From Spirochaetaceae bacterium (GTDB taxonomy: Bacteria > Spirochaetota > Spirochaetia > Treponematales > Breznakiellaceae), in contig JAIRTD010000044.1 in assembly GCA_031255115.1 (NCBI GenBank), positions 1-18,499 of the forward strand: DNA of 18,499 nt, read 5' to 3'. A program made the translations under genes and the position numbers. This document shows, piece by piece, positions 1 through 7,318 of the stretch (positions are counted from its first letter, which is position 1; every line of letters begins with the position of its first letter). A model generated the notes under the pieces. The model did no database searches and had not been told where the DNA came from. It was given only the letters and a program-made list of their open reading frames with translations.

Positions 1-2
1 GA

Positions 3-1130
3 CTCCGCAAGGGCGTGGTGGTAAATATCGAAGCCACCCTTCGTTCCGTGTCCGCGGCCATAGAGGCCGCCGAACTGATGAGCGGCAGGGAAGTACACAG
101 CGTATGGACCGGCATAGGGGGCAGCCACATAGACGGCCTTAATTCCCGGGGTGTCGTCGCCGTTACGGGCAAGAACCGGGAAACCAGGGAAATCACCCAG
201 GCCGATGTGGACCGGGTGCTTGAGGCCGCCCGGGCGGTGATGATACCCATGGACCGCCAGATGCTGGAAGTAATACCCCAGTCCTTTATTGTCGACGACC
301 AGAAAGGCATACGTATGCCCCTGGACATGATAGGGGTGCGCCTTGAGGCCGAAGTACACATCATCACCTGTTCAATAACCGGTGCGCAGAATCTTATCAA
401 ATGCGTAAACCGCGCCGGGTTCAGGGTCAACGGCCTTGTGCTCCAGACCCTTGCGGCGGGCCGTTCCGTGCTTACCGAAGAAGAAAAAGAACTGGGCGTT
501 GTGCTTCTTGATCTGGGCGGCGGAACTACCGACATACTGGTCTATTCCCAGGGCGCTCCGTATTCCACAGCGACGATTCCCGTAGGCGGGTCCCAGGTTA
601 CAAGCGATATTTCAATATTGAAGAATCTTTCTTTTGAAACTTCGGAAAAAATAAAACTTGAAGCGGGCTGCTGTTGGGAAGATCTCCTTGAATCTGACGA
701 AGAAGTAATCGTTCCTGGCGTCGGCGGACGCGCTCCGGTATCCATACCCCGTCCGCATATCGAAAAGATAATACGGCCCCGTATGGAAGAAATTTTTACC
801 ATGGTCAATGACCGGCTTGACGAGCTCTCCCTGCCAAGGCCTCTTGGAGGAGGGGTGGTGCTCTCAGGAGGAGGCGCCCAGCTTCCCGGCGTAGTGGAAC
901 TGGCCGCAAATATCTTTGATCTGCCGGTAAGAATAGGCGTGCCGCTCTCGACCGGCGGGCTTGTAGAAGAGTACCGCAGTCCGGCTTTTGCCACAGCGGT
1001 GGGACTCATGCTGGAGGGCTATGACCGGGAGGAACGCGGGAATCCTGACCGCGGCGCCGAGATTAAGGCCAGGGACAAGACGCCGCTTCTGGGCCGTTTT
1101 ACGGAATGGATACGGAAAGAATTTTTTTAG
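3..1130 (+). CDS. ftsA: Cell division protein FtsA, 5' end outside window
   Basis: FtsA is an actin-like ATPase that tethers FtsZ filaments to the inner face of the cytoplasmic membrane. The reading frame is open from base 3 and enters inside the family's N-terminal region ([10 protein letters not shown], then [10 protein letters not shown]), so roughly 30-40 residues, including the first phosphate-binding loop, lie upstream of the window. Visible landmarks are the SHS2/1C region around bases 300-480, the phosphate-2 loop DLGGGTTD at about 510-535, and the adenosine loop [12 protein letters not shown] at about 850-890. The protein ends in a basic, amphipathic helix ([14 protein letters not shown]), the usual membrane-targeting tip. 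The GTG at base 15 is an internal Val codon, not a start. The stop is read directly after a T7 run, and ftsZ follows 46 bases later. Confidence 0.95.
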   Translation, partial: LRKGVVVNIEATLRSVSAAIEAAELMSGREVHSVWTGIGGSHIDGLNSRGVVAVTGKNRETREITQADVDRVLEAARAVMIPMDRQMLEVIPQSFIVDDQKGIRMPLDMIGVRLEAEVHIITCSITGAQNLIKCVNRAGFRVNGLVLQTLAAGRSVLTEEEKELGVVLLDLGGGTTDILVYSQGAPYSTATIPVGGSQVTSDISILKNLSFETSEKIKLEAGCCWEDLLESDEEVIVPGVGGRAPVSIPRPHIEKIIRPRMEEIFTMVNDRLDELSLPRPLGGGVVLSGGGAQLPGVVELAANIFDLPVRIGVPLSTGGLVEEYRSPAFATAVGLMLEGYDREERGNPDRGAEIKARDKTPLLGRFTEWIRKEFF

Positions 1131-1140
1131 AGCTTATAAT
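1112..1140 (+). promoter_or_regulatory. Possible promoter in the ftsA-ftsZ gap
   Basis: A perfect -10 hexamer TATAAT lies at 1135-1140, 36 bases before the ftsZ start and just after the ftsA stop. The hexamer 17 bases upstream (ACGGAA, 1112-1117) is not like TTGACA, so this is only a half-supported sigma-70 promoter. A T7 run sits between the two boxes. Confidence 0.3.
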
Positions 1141-1176
1141 GGTGCATTAGACGCCAAAAAAATAGCGGGGGGGAAC

Positions 1177-2406
1177 ATGAATATCGAGATCCATGAAGAA
1201 CAAAGGGATACCAAAGAGACTATTATCAAGGTCATAGGTGTAGGCGGCGGCGGGTCCAACGCGGTAAACCGTATGATTTCCTGCGGGCTGCAGAAAGTTG
1301 AATTTCTGGCGGCGAATACGGATGTCCAGGCTCTGGGCAAATCCAGGGCGGCGACCGTGCTGGCCATAGGAGACAAGGTAACCGGCGGACTCGGCGCCGG
1401 AGCTGATCCTGAAAAGGGCGAAAAGGCCGCCCTGGAGGACCGGGAAGTAATAGCCGGCGCCCTCAAGGGAGCGGACATGGTCTTTGTAACCGCCGGCATG
1501 GGCGGCGGAACCGGGACCGGGGCCGCGCCGGTAATCGCCCAGGTGGCCAGGGAAACCGGGGCTCTTACGGTCGGCGTTGTAACCAAGCCCTTTCAGTTTG
1601 AAGGAGCTACCCGCATGCGTCTTGCCGAAGAGGGCATTGCCAAAATGCGGGAGGCGGTTGATACCCTCATTATCATACCCAATGAACTGCTCCTCGAAAT
1701 CGTTGACGACAAGACTACCGTAACCGACGCCTTTCTCATGGCGGATGACGTACTGCGCCAGGGCGTGCAGGGCATATCGGATCTTATTACCATACCGGGG
1801 CTCATGAATGTTGATTTTGCCGATGTCAAAACCACCATGCACGGCCAGGGCGACGCCCTCATGGGCATAGGTATCGGTTCGGGAAGCAATAGGGCCGAAG
1901 AAGCCGCCGCCAACGCCGTAAAGAATCCCCTGCTCAAGGGAAGTACCATGGCCGGTTCGACCCATGTGCTTTTAAACATAACCGGCGGACCGGATCTTTC
2001 CCTCAGGGAAGTAAGCCGCATAGGGACCGCGATTACTTCCAGCGTAGCGCCTGACGCCCTGATCATCACCGGGACCGCCCTGGATGAGTCCTTTAACGAC
2101 AAAATACAGGTAACGGTTATCGCCACGGGATTCAGGGGCGAGAACATCACCGAGGTAAAACCCAAGACCCAGCCTTCCGAAAAAGCCGCCGACATCATGT
2201 CCGGCCCGGAATGGGACAAGATACTCGGACAGCCAAGCCATTCAGGCGGAGGCTTGTCCAAAAAAAACTATGAGGACCTCGACACCCCCGCGTATTTGCG
2301 GGCTTCCCGTATCGCCGTGGAAGGCGACAGGGCAAGCGAAGGGGATTTTAGAAAGCCCGAAGCGCTTTCCGCTCCGGTACACGCTTACTTTGCCAGGGAA
2401 ATGTAA
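1177..2406 (+). CDS. ftsZ: Cell division GTPase FtsZ
   Basis: FtsZ is the tubulin homologue that polymerises with GTP into the division ring. The 409-residue product carries the N-terminal [13 protein letters not shown] loop, the tubulin signature GGGTGTG at residues 109-115, and the T7 synergy loop with N211, D213 and D216. A linker of about 45-50 residues then leads to the FtsA/anchor-binding motif LDTPAYLRA at about 368-376. Unlike most FtsZ proteins, where this motif is the end, a further 33 or so residues follow it. ATG 1177 is chosen because the family N-terminus begins there and a G-rich ribosome site (G7, 1167-1173) precedes it; an in-frame start at 988 would lie inside ftsA. The gene shows a slippery A8 run in the linker (separate entry). 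xerC begins 4 bases after the stop. Confidence 0.98.
   Translation: MNIEIHEEQRDTKETIIKVIGVGGGGSNAVNRMISCGLQKVEFLAANTDVQALGKSRAATVLAIGDKVTGGLGAGADPEKGEKAALEDREVIAGALKGADMVFVTAGMGGGTGTGAAPVIAQVARETGALTVGVVTKPFQFEGATRMRLAEEGIAKMREAVDTLIIIPNELLLEIVDDKTTVTDAFLMADDVLRQGVQGISDLITIPGLMNVDFADVKTTMHGQGDALMGIGIGSGSNRAEEAAANAVKNPLLKGSTMAGSTHVLLNITGGPDLSLREVSRIGTAITSSVAPDALIITGTALDESFNDKIQVTVIATGFRGENITEVKPKTQPSEKAADIMSGPEWDKILGQPSHSGGGLSKKNYEDLDTPAYLRASRIAVEGDRASEGDFRKPEALSAPVHAYFAREM
2248..2273 (+). promoter_or_regulatory. Candidate -1 ribosomal frameshift signal in ftsZ
   Basis: An internal Shine-Dalgarno GGAGG (2248-2252) lies 9 bases before the heptamer A AAA AAC (2262-2268), which is in the correct zero frame (codons AAA AAA AAC at 2260-2268). 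After a -1 slip the ribosome reads CTA and then TGA (2271-2273). This is the layout of the E. coli dnaX signal, although AAC is a weaker A-site codon than AAG in E. coli. A small stem, CCCGC/GCGGG at 2287-2302, lies 18 bases downstream, farther than ideal. The layout is seen in the sequence; function is inferred. Confidence 0.35.
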
Positions 2407-2409
2407 AGA

Positions 2410-3312
2410 GTGGAAACCCGGCGTCTTTTGGAACAGTACCGTTCAAGCCTCCTTGCCCTGGAACACCGTTCCCTGCTTACGGTGGAAACCTACGAGACCG
2501 AGATACGGCTCTTCCTCCAGTGGCTTTCCCAAAACGGCCTCGAAGCCGTCTCGGCGGATACCGAAGATCTCAGCCGCTATCTTGATTTCAGGCGGGAAAA
2601 AAATAATATAGATTCCCGCTCGGCGGCCAAAGCAATTTCCGCCCTGAGATCGTTCTTTAGATATATGGCCGACGAAGGTTTGCGGAATGATAACCCCGCG
2701 CTGATTCTGGAGCTTCCCAAAAAAAAGCGGCGGCTTCCGGCGGTTCTTTCCAGGGAGACGGTGGACAAGCTGCTTGACTCAATAGATGTTTCAAAGCCCC
2801 GGGGCATACGGGACAGGGCCCTTTTTGAGTTTGTCTATTCGGCGGGACTCCGCGTTTCTGAGGCCTCGGCGCTCAGGCTTCCGGATATTTTTTTTGATGA
2901 AAGGCTCGCCAGGCTGCGGGGCAAGGGCAGTAAGGAAAGGCTGGTTCCCTTTGGGGACGAGGCGGCGCGCTGGCTCAAGCGTTACCTTGGCGAGGCAAGG
3001 CCGTCTCTGGCCGGCGCCAGTACCAGCCAGTACCTGTTTATCAGGAAGGGCGGAAAGCGCCTTTCCCGTAAGGGAATCTGGAAAAACTACAGCGCCGCAA
3101 GCGGCCTTTTGGGCATAAGCTCCAAGCTCCATACCCTGCGGCACAGTTATGCCACCGAACTATTGAGCGGAGGGGCCGACCTCCGTTCGGTTCAGGAACT
3201 TCTGGGTCATGCGGATTTGAGTACGACCCAGATTTATACCCATGTGGATGTTTCCCGGCTGCGGGAAAACCACCGGCGTTATCTGCCAAAGCTGAGGGAA
3301 TATACCGAATGA
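2410..3312 (+). CDS. xerC: Tyrosine recombinase, XerC type
   Basis: This site-specific tyrosine recombinase of 300 residues would act with a partner to resolve chromosome dimers at dif. It has an N-terminal SAM-like core-binding domain (residues 1-90) and a catalytic domain with the full set of residues: R148 (AGLRVSEA), K172 (GKGSKER), H241 and R244 (HTLRH), H267 (LGHADL) and the nucleophile Y276 (TQIYTHV). The GTG start at 2410 gives the normal family length, lies 4 bases after the ftsZ stop, and has AGGGA at 2395-2399. A T8 run at 2888-2895 is in a slippery frame. A second Xer protein is encoded at 7311. Assigning this copy as XerC and the other as XerD rests on position and the [13 protein letters not shown] end of the other copy, so the two names could be exchanged. 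Confidence 0.9.
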   Translation: METRRLLEQYRSSLLALEHRSLLTVETYETEIRLFLQWLSQNGLEAVSADTEDLSRYLDFRREKNNIDSRSAAKAISALRSFFRYMADEGLRNDNPALILELPKKKRRLPAVLSRETVDKLLDSIDVSKPRGIRDRALFEFVYSAGLRVSEASALRLPDIFFDERLARLRGKGSKERLVPFGDEAARWLKRYLGEARPSLAGASTSQYLFIRKGGKRLSRKGIWKNYSAASGLLGISSKLHTLRHSYATELLSGGADLRSVQELLGHADLSTTQIYTHVDVSRLRENHRRYLPKLREYTE

Positions 3313-4070
3313 AGAATCCACGGATCAGGGAATATGTTTTGGGTTTTTTTGTGATCATTCTCATAGGCGCGATTTTCGTCGGCTTTCAGATGTACAAAAA
3401 ACAATCCTTTAGAAGCCAGCTTGCCTCCCGTATTGCCGAACTCAGTCCCCGGGGAGGGCCGCCTGAGACCATCGAAGGTCTCCGCAGCGCCATAGCCCTC
3501 TATGAGGATATGATAGAAGAACAGGTTAATACGGCGGTTAAAACCGGAGTATACTGGAAGATACTTTCCGCCCGCCTCCAGGACAAGGGGCTCTACGGCG
3601 AAGCTTTTAAGGCCCTGGAACGGGCGCTTTCCTATACCCCCGAGGACCCGGCGCTCCACTATGCGACCGGACTGGTAGCGGGTATACTCGCCAGAAACTA
3701 CCATGATTTCAGCGCCGGAGGCGACAGCGGAGAACAGGCCCATTACTACCGCCTTGCAGAAGAGGCCTATCTCAGGGCACTGGCCCTTGACGACAGGGCT
3801 ACCAGGGCCCGGTATGGCCTTGCGGTACTCTATGTATTTGAACTTGATCGCCCGGCCGAAGCCATTCCCCATCTTGAACGTTACCTTGAGATACAGACCA
3901 AGGATACCGACGCCATGTTCATACTGGCCAGGGCCTTCTATGTAACCGGCAACTACGATGGGGCCGTGGAACTGTACGACAGGATACTGTCAATTACAAA
4001 GGACACAACGCGGCGGGCAGAAGCGGAAAACAATAAACAGCAGGTACTGTCGACTTCCTACGGGAACTGA
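3309..4070 (+). CDS. Membrane-anchored TPR protein
   Basis: This 253-residue protein has one hydrophobic segment near the N-terminus (about residues 9-27, LGFFVIILIGAIFVGF) behind a basic start, so it is probably anchored in the inner membrane with its body in the periplasm. The rest is helical and contains tetratricopeptide-like units: about 88-104 (ALERALSYTPEDPALHY), 150-190 (AEEAYLRALALDDRATRARYG, split here across the repeat) and 205-240 (AMFILARAFYVTGNYDGAVELYDRIL). The units suggest a protein-protein scaffold, but no enzymatic motif is visible and the partner is unknown. Its ATG overlaps the xerC stop by 4 bases (ATGA), which indicates translational coupling. I do not recognise a named gene. 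Its place among division and recombination genes does not define its job. Confidence 0.8.
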   Translation: MKNPRIREYVLGFFVIILIGAIFVGFQMYKKQSFRSQLASRIAELSPRGGPPETIEGLRSAIALYEDMIEEQVNTAVKTGVYWKILSARLQDKGLYGEAFKALERALSYTPEDPALHYATGLVAGILARNYHDFSAGGDSGEQAHYYRLAEEAYLRALALDDRATRARYGLAVLYVFELDRPAEAIPHLERYLEIQTKDTDAMFILARAFYVTGNYDGAVELYDRILSITKDTTRRAEAENNKQQVLSTSYGN

Positions 4071-4100
4071 CTGTGTATGGGGATGTGTACAGGAATGTGT

Positions 4101-5123
4101 ATGGAAAGGGGCCTTCTGGACTTTATTATCGCGGCGATACCCGGTATTTCCCCCAGGGACCGTCTTTTCTTGTGCGAAAAATTTGACCGGGAGGACGAAA
4201 TATCCATACTTTCAAGGGAGGACATAGAGAAAATTCTTCAAAAGTCCCTGAACCGCCATGCCTTCAATATGGAAAAAGTGTTGAAGCAGGCGGACGCGGA
4301 TTACCGGCGTACCCTGAGACAGGGCATAGGTTATATCTCGTGGAAGGATGCGGAATATCCGCCTCTGCTCAGGGAGATAAACGATCCGCCGGTCCTGCTT
4401 TTTTTTAGGGGCAGTCTCCCCAGGCGGGACAGGGTTCTTGCCGCGCTTGTGGGTACAAGAAAGCCCAGCGGCCAGGCCGCCCGGAGCGCCTATGAGTTTG
4501 GCCGGGACCTGGGCAGGGCCGGGGTTTCTGTGGTGTCGGGCCTTGCCCTGGGCATAGACGCCATGGCCCACCGGGGCGCTGTTGACGGCGCTTCGGAATG
4601 TGTCGCCGTGCTCGGCTCCGGCGTAGACATGGTCTATCCGGCCTCGAACCGCGGCCTGGCGGGAAAAATCCTCGAACAGGGCGGGGCCCTGCTCAGCGAG
4701 TATGTTCCGGGAACCGCCCCGGCCAGGTGGCGCTTTCCCGCGAGAAACCGCATCATAGCGGGGCTCTGCCGGGGGACGCTGATCATTGAGGCCGGGGAAC
4801 ATTCGGGGGCCCTTATCACCGCCCAGTTTGCCCTTGACGAAGGACGGGATCTCTGGGTCGCCAGGGCGGGAATTGATTCGCCTCTGGGCGAAGGGACAAG
4901 GCGCCTTGCATCTGACGGCGCCCCGGTGCTGGAGAACGCGGCTGAACTTCTTTCGGAATGGCAATATGCCCCTCCGGCGGAAAAGACGTTTTCGAACAAG
5001 GCGCTTTCCGAAAAGGATTTTTCTGAAAAGGAATTTTCAAAAACAGCGCCTTGTACGGAGGGAGAGGCCCTGGCCTTCTCTCTGATGAAAGATGTTTTAC
5101 ATATTCACAAAACGGAAACCTGA
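4101..5123 (+). CDS. dprA: DNA processing protein DprA (Smf)
   Basis: DprA binds incoming single-stranded DNA and loads RecA during natural transformation; it also occurs in species not known to be transformable. The product (340 residues from ATG 4101) has an N-terminal helical SAM/HhH-like part (LLDFIIAAIPGISPRDRLF) and an extended Rossmann fold with SGLALGIDAMAHRGA, VLGSGVDMVYPASN, SEYVPGTAP, RFPARNRIIAGL and EAGEHSGALITAQFA. ATG 4101 is preferred because AGGA (4091-4094) sits 6 bases before it. The in-frame ATG at 4077 would add MGMCTGMC, which does not resemble the family. After the Rossmann core comes a short repetitive stretch (SEKDF/SEKEF) and a brief tail, so the usual C-terminal winged-helix (DML1) domain appears shortened or missing. 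Confidence 0.93.
   Translation: MERGLLDFIIAAIPGISPRDRLFLCEKFDREDEISILSREDIEKILQKSLNRHAFNMEKVLKQADADYRRTLRQGIGYISWKDAEYPPLLREINDPPVLLFFRGSLPRRDRVLAALVGTRKPSGQAARSAYEFGRDLGRAGVSVVSGLALGIDAMAHRGAVDGASECVAVLGSGVDMVYPASNRGLAGKILEQGGALLSEYVPGTAPARWRFPARNRIIAGLCRGTLIIEAGEHSGALITAQFALDEGRDLWVARAGIDSPLGEGTRRLASDGAPVLENAAELLSEWQYAPPAEKTFSNKALSEKDFSEKEFSKTAPCTEGEALAFSLMKDVLHIHKTET
4990..5049 (+). repeat. Four imperfect 15-bp tandem units in the dprA 3' end
   Basis: Four units begin at 4990, 5005, 5020 and 5035. The two central units, TTTCCGAAAAGGATT and TTTCTGAAAAGGAAT, differ at three positions; the outer units are more diverged. They keep the reading frame and encode pentapeptides of the type SEKDF and SEKEF. 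The array sits between the Rossmann core and the C-terminal tail of DprA. Confidence 0.8.
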
Positions 5124-5161
5124 TGTTTCTGACGTATAAAGAAGGGTTTTGAGGAGCGTAT

Positions 5162-7318
5162 ATGACGGTAAAGGCAACTAAAAAAGAAAAGGACAAAAAG
5201 ACCCTGGTGATCGTAGAATCTCCGGCCAAGGCCAAGACTATCGAGAAATACCTGGGGTCCGGGTACAGCGTCAAGGCGTCTATGGGCCATCTTATTGATC
5301 TCCCCAAATCCCGCACGGCTATTGATGTGGAGCACAATTTTGAACCTGAGTACATCACGGTCAGGGGCCGGGCCAAGCTCCTTAAAGAAATTCAGGGCGA
5401 CGCAAAAAAAGCCGGAGAAGTACTCCTGGCAAGTGATAATGACCGGGAAGGAGAAGCCATAGCCTGGCATCTCCGCAACGCCATCAGCGCCAAATCGGCC
5501 AAGGTTCCCATAAAGCGCATAGTCTTTAACGAGATAACCCCGGTGGCAATACAGGACGCGGTTTCCCATCCCACCGACATTGACGACGCCAAGGTAAACG
5601 CCCAAAAGGCCCGCCGGGTTCTTGACCGCCTTGTCGGGTATAATCTTTCTCCCCTGCTCTGGAAAAAAGTAAAGAACGGCCTCTCCGCGGGAAGGGTTCA
5701 ATCTGTCGCCCTGCGCCTCATCTGCGAGCGCGAAAAAGAAGTCGAGTCCTTTATTCCCGAAGAATACTGGACCCTCGAAGCTGACTTTAAGATAGGCAAG
5801 AGCGTCTTTACCGCCCAGTTGGTTAGCTGGCTTGGCGCGAAGCCGGAACTCAGGAACGAGGCGGACGTCGAGACCATTATAGAAAAGCTCTCCGGTTCCG
5901 CATGTACAGTTATCGACGTACGGGAGACCGAAAAATCCGTCAAGCCCAAGCCGCCTTTTACCACAAGCCAGCTTCAGCAGGCCGCGGCAAACCGCCTTGG
6001 CTTTACCAGCAAAAAAACCATGCAGATAGCCCAGCAGCTCTACGAAGGCGTAAACATAGGCGACGAAAATTCCGGCGAAGTATCCCGGGTGGGCCTTATC
6101 ACCTATATGCGCACCGACTCGGTCCGCATCTCCCAGACGGCTCTGGACGAAGTGCGCAAATGGATAGGCGAAAAATATCCCAAGGACCTTCCCCCTGGAC
6201 CGGTGGAATACGCGGTGGGCAAAAAGGCCCAGGACGCTCATGAGGCGATACGGCCTACCTATGTACATTACACTCCTGACTCGGTAAAGGAATTTCTTTC
6301 CAGGGATCAGCACAGGCTGTACACCATCATCTGGGAACGCTTTGTCTCAAGTCAGATGAAGAACGCCAAAACCAAGACCCTGAGCATAGACATAGGCGCC
6401 GGCGCCGGGAACGAGGCCGTGTTCCGTATTTCGGGAACCAAACTTGTTGACAAGGGATTTTACCGCGCGATACGGCTTTTAAGTTCAAAGGAAGAAAAGG
6501 GCGAACCTCTGCCCAAGCTGGTCAAGGGCGATACGGTTGTCCCGGAAAAATTCTACCCCGAGCAGCATTTTACCCAGGGCCCGGCCAGGTATACCGACGC
6601 GTCCATAGTAAAGACCCTGGAAGAAAAAGGCATAGGAAGGCCCTCGACCTACGCGCCCATTATTTCGGTGCTCCTTGACCGCTACTATGTTACCCGGTCC
6701 AACAAGCAGCTTGTTCCCACCCTGCTGGGAAAGATGATCTGCGACATGCTGGTCGAGTACTTTCCCGGCGTGGTGGACGCGGGCTTTACCGCAAGCATGG
6801 AGACCAAGCTCGACGAGGTTGAAGAAAACCGCATATCCTGGCCCGACATGATCAGGGATTTTTACAGTCCCTTTAAGGAAAGGGTTGACGAAGTGGGCAA
6901 GACCCTTGAGTCCTTTAAGGGTTCTCTTGATGAAGAAACCGATTATCTGTGCGAAAAATGCGGCAAAAAAATGATAAAAAAACTGGGCCGCTTCGGCTTT
7001 TTTCTTGCCTGCGCGGGTTTTCCCGACTGCAGAAACACCAGGTCCATACCGCTGGCAAAATGCCCCCGGCCGGGCTGCGGCGGCGATATAGTCGCCCGAA
7101 AGACCAAGGGCAGGGGCAAGGAATTCTACGGCTGTACCAATTATCCTGACTGTGATTTTATAAGCCACTTTAAGCCCATAGCCCAGAGCTGCCCGAGGTG
7201 CGGACAATTCATGGTGGAAAAATACGACAAGAAAAACGGCTCCCACAAGGCCTGCATAAATCCCGAATGTGATTATCTGCATTCAAGCGACGAAGAAGGA
7301 GAGGCAGGCGATGTCTGA
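5162..7318 (+). CDS. topA: DNA topoisomerase I (type IA)
   Basis: Topoisomerase I relaxes negatively supercoiled DNA by cutting one strand and passing the other. The 718-residue product has the Toprim domain with E19 (VIVESPAKAKTIEKYL) and the D92-x-D94 acidic pair (SDNDREGEAIAW), then the gate domains with the catalytic tyrosine Y315 (GLITYMRTDS). The C-terminus (from residue 597) has three zinc ribbons: CEKCGKK...GFPDC, CPRPGCGG...CTNYPDC and CPRCGQF...CINPEC. The start has a strong GAGGAG ribosome site at 5151-5156, 5 bases away. The gene ends inside the start of xerD (8-base overlap), so the two are likely co-translated. The 38-base gap after dprA holds TATAAA (5135-5140) but no convincing -35 box. 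Confidence 0.98.
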   Translation: MTVKATKKEKDKKTLVIVESPAKAKTIEKYLGSGYSVKASMGHLIDLPKSRTAIDVEHNFEPEYITVRGRAKLLKEIQGDAKKAGEVLLASDNDREGEAIAWHLRNAISAKSAKVPIKRIVFNEITPVAIQDAVSHPTDIDDAKVNAQKARRVLDRLVGYNLSPLLWKKVKNGLSAGRVQSVALRLICEREKEVESFIPEEYWTLEADFKIGKSVFTAQLVSWLGAKPELRNEADVETIIEKLSGSACTVIDVRETEKSVKPKPPFTTSQLQQAAANRLGFTSKKTMQIAQQLYEGVNIGDENSGEVSRVGLITYMRTDSVRISQTALDEVRKWIGEKYPKDLPPGPVEYAVGKKAQDAHEAIRPTYVHYTPDSVKEFLSRDQHRLYTIIWERFVSSQMKNAKTKTLSIDIGAGAGNEAVFRISGTKLVDKGFYRAIRLLSSKEEKGEPLPKLVKGDTVVPEKFYPEQHFTQGPARYTDASIVKTLEEKGIGRPSTYAPIISVLLDRYYVTRSNKQLVPTLLGKMICDMLVEYFPGVVDAGFTASMETKLDEVEENRISWPDMIRDFYSPFKERVDEVGKTLESFKGSLDEETDYLCEKCGKKMIKKLGRFGFFLACAGFPDCRNTRSIPLAKCPRPGCGGDIVARKTKGRGKEFYGCTNYPDCDFISHFKPIAQSCPRCGQFMVEKYDKKNGSHKACINPECDYLHSSDEEGEAGDV

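Noticed and set aside
988..1176. Longer ftsZ reading frame beginning inside ftsA
   Set aside because: It would add 63 residues unlike any FtsZ and lie within the ftsA coding end. The family N-terminus and a G-rich ribosome site support ATG 1177.
5105..6313. Long open frame of 402 codons on the minus strand opposite topA
   Set aside because: It mirrors topA codon structure, has no recognisable protein features and no ribosome site. The same holds for other long minus-strand frames opposite hslU, fliG and ftsZ.
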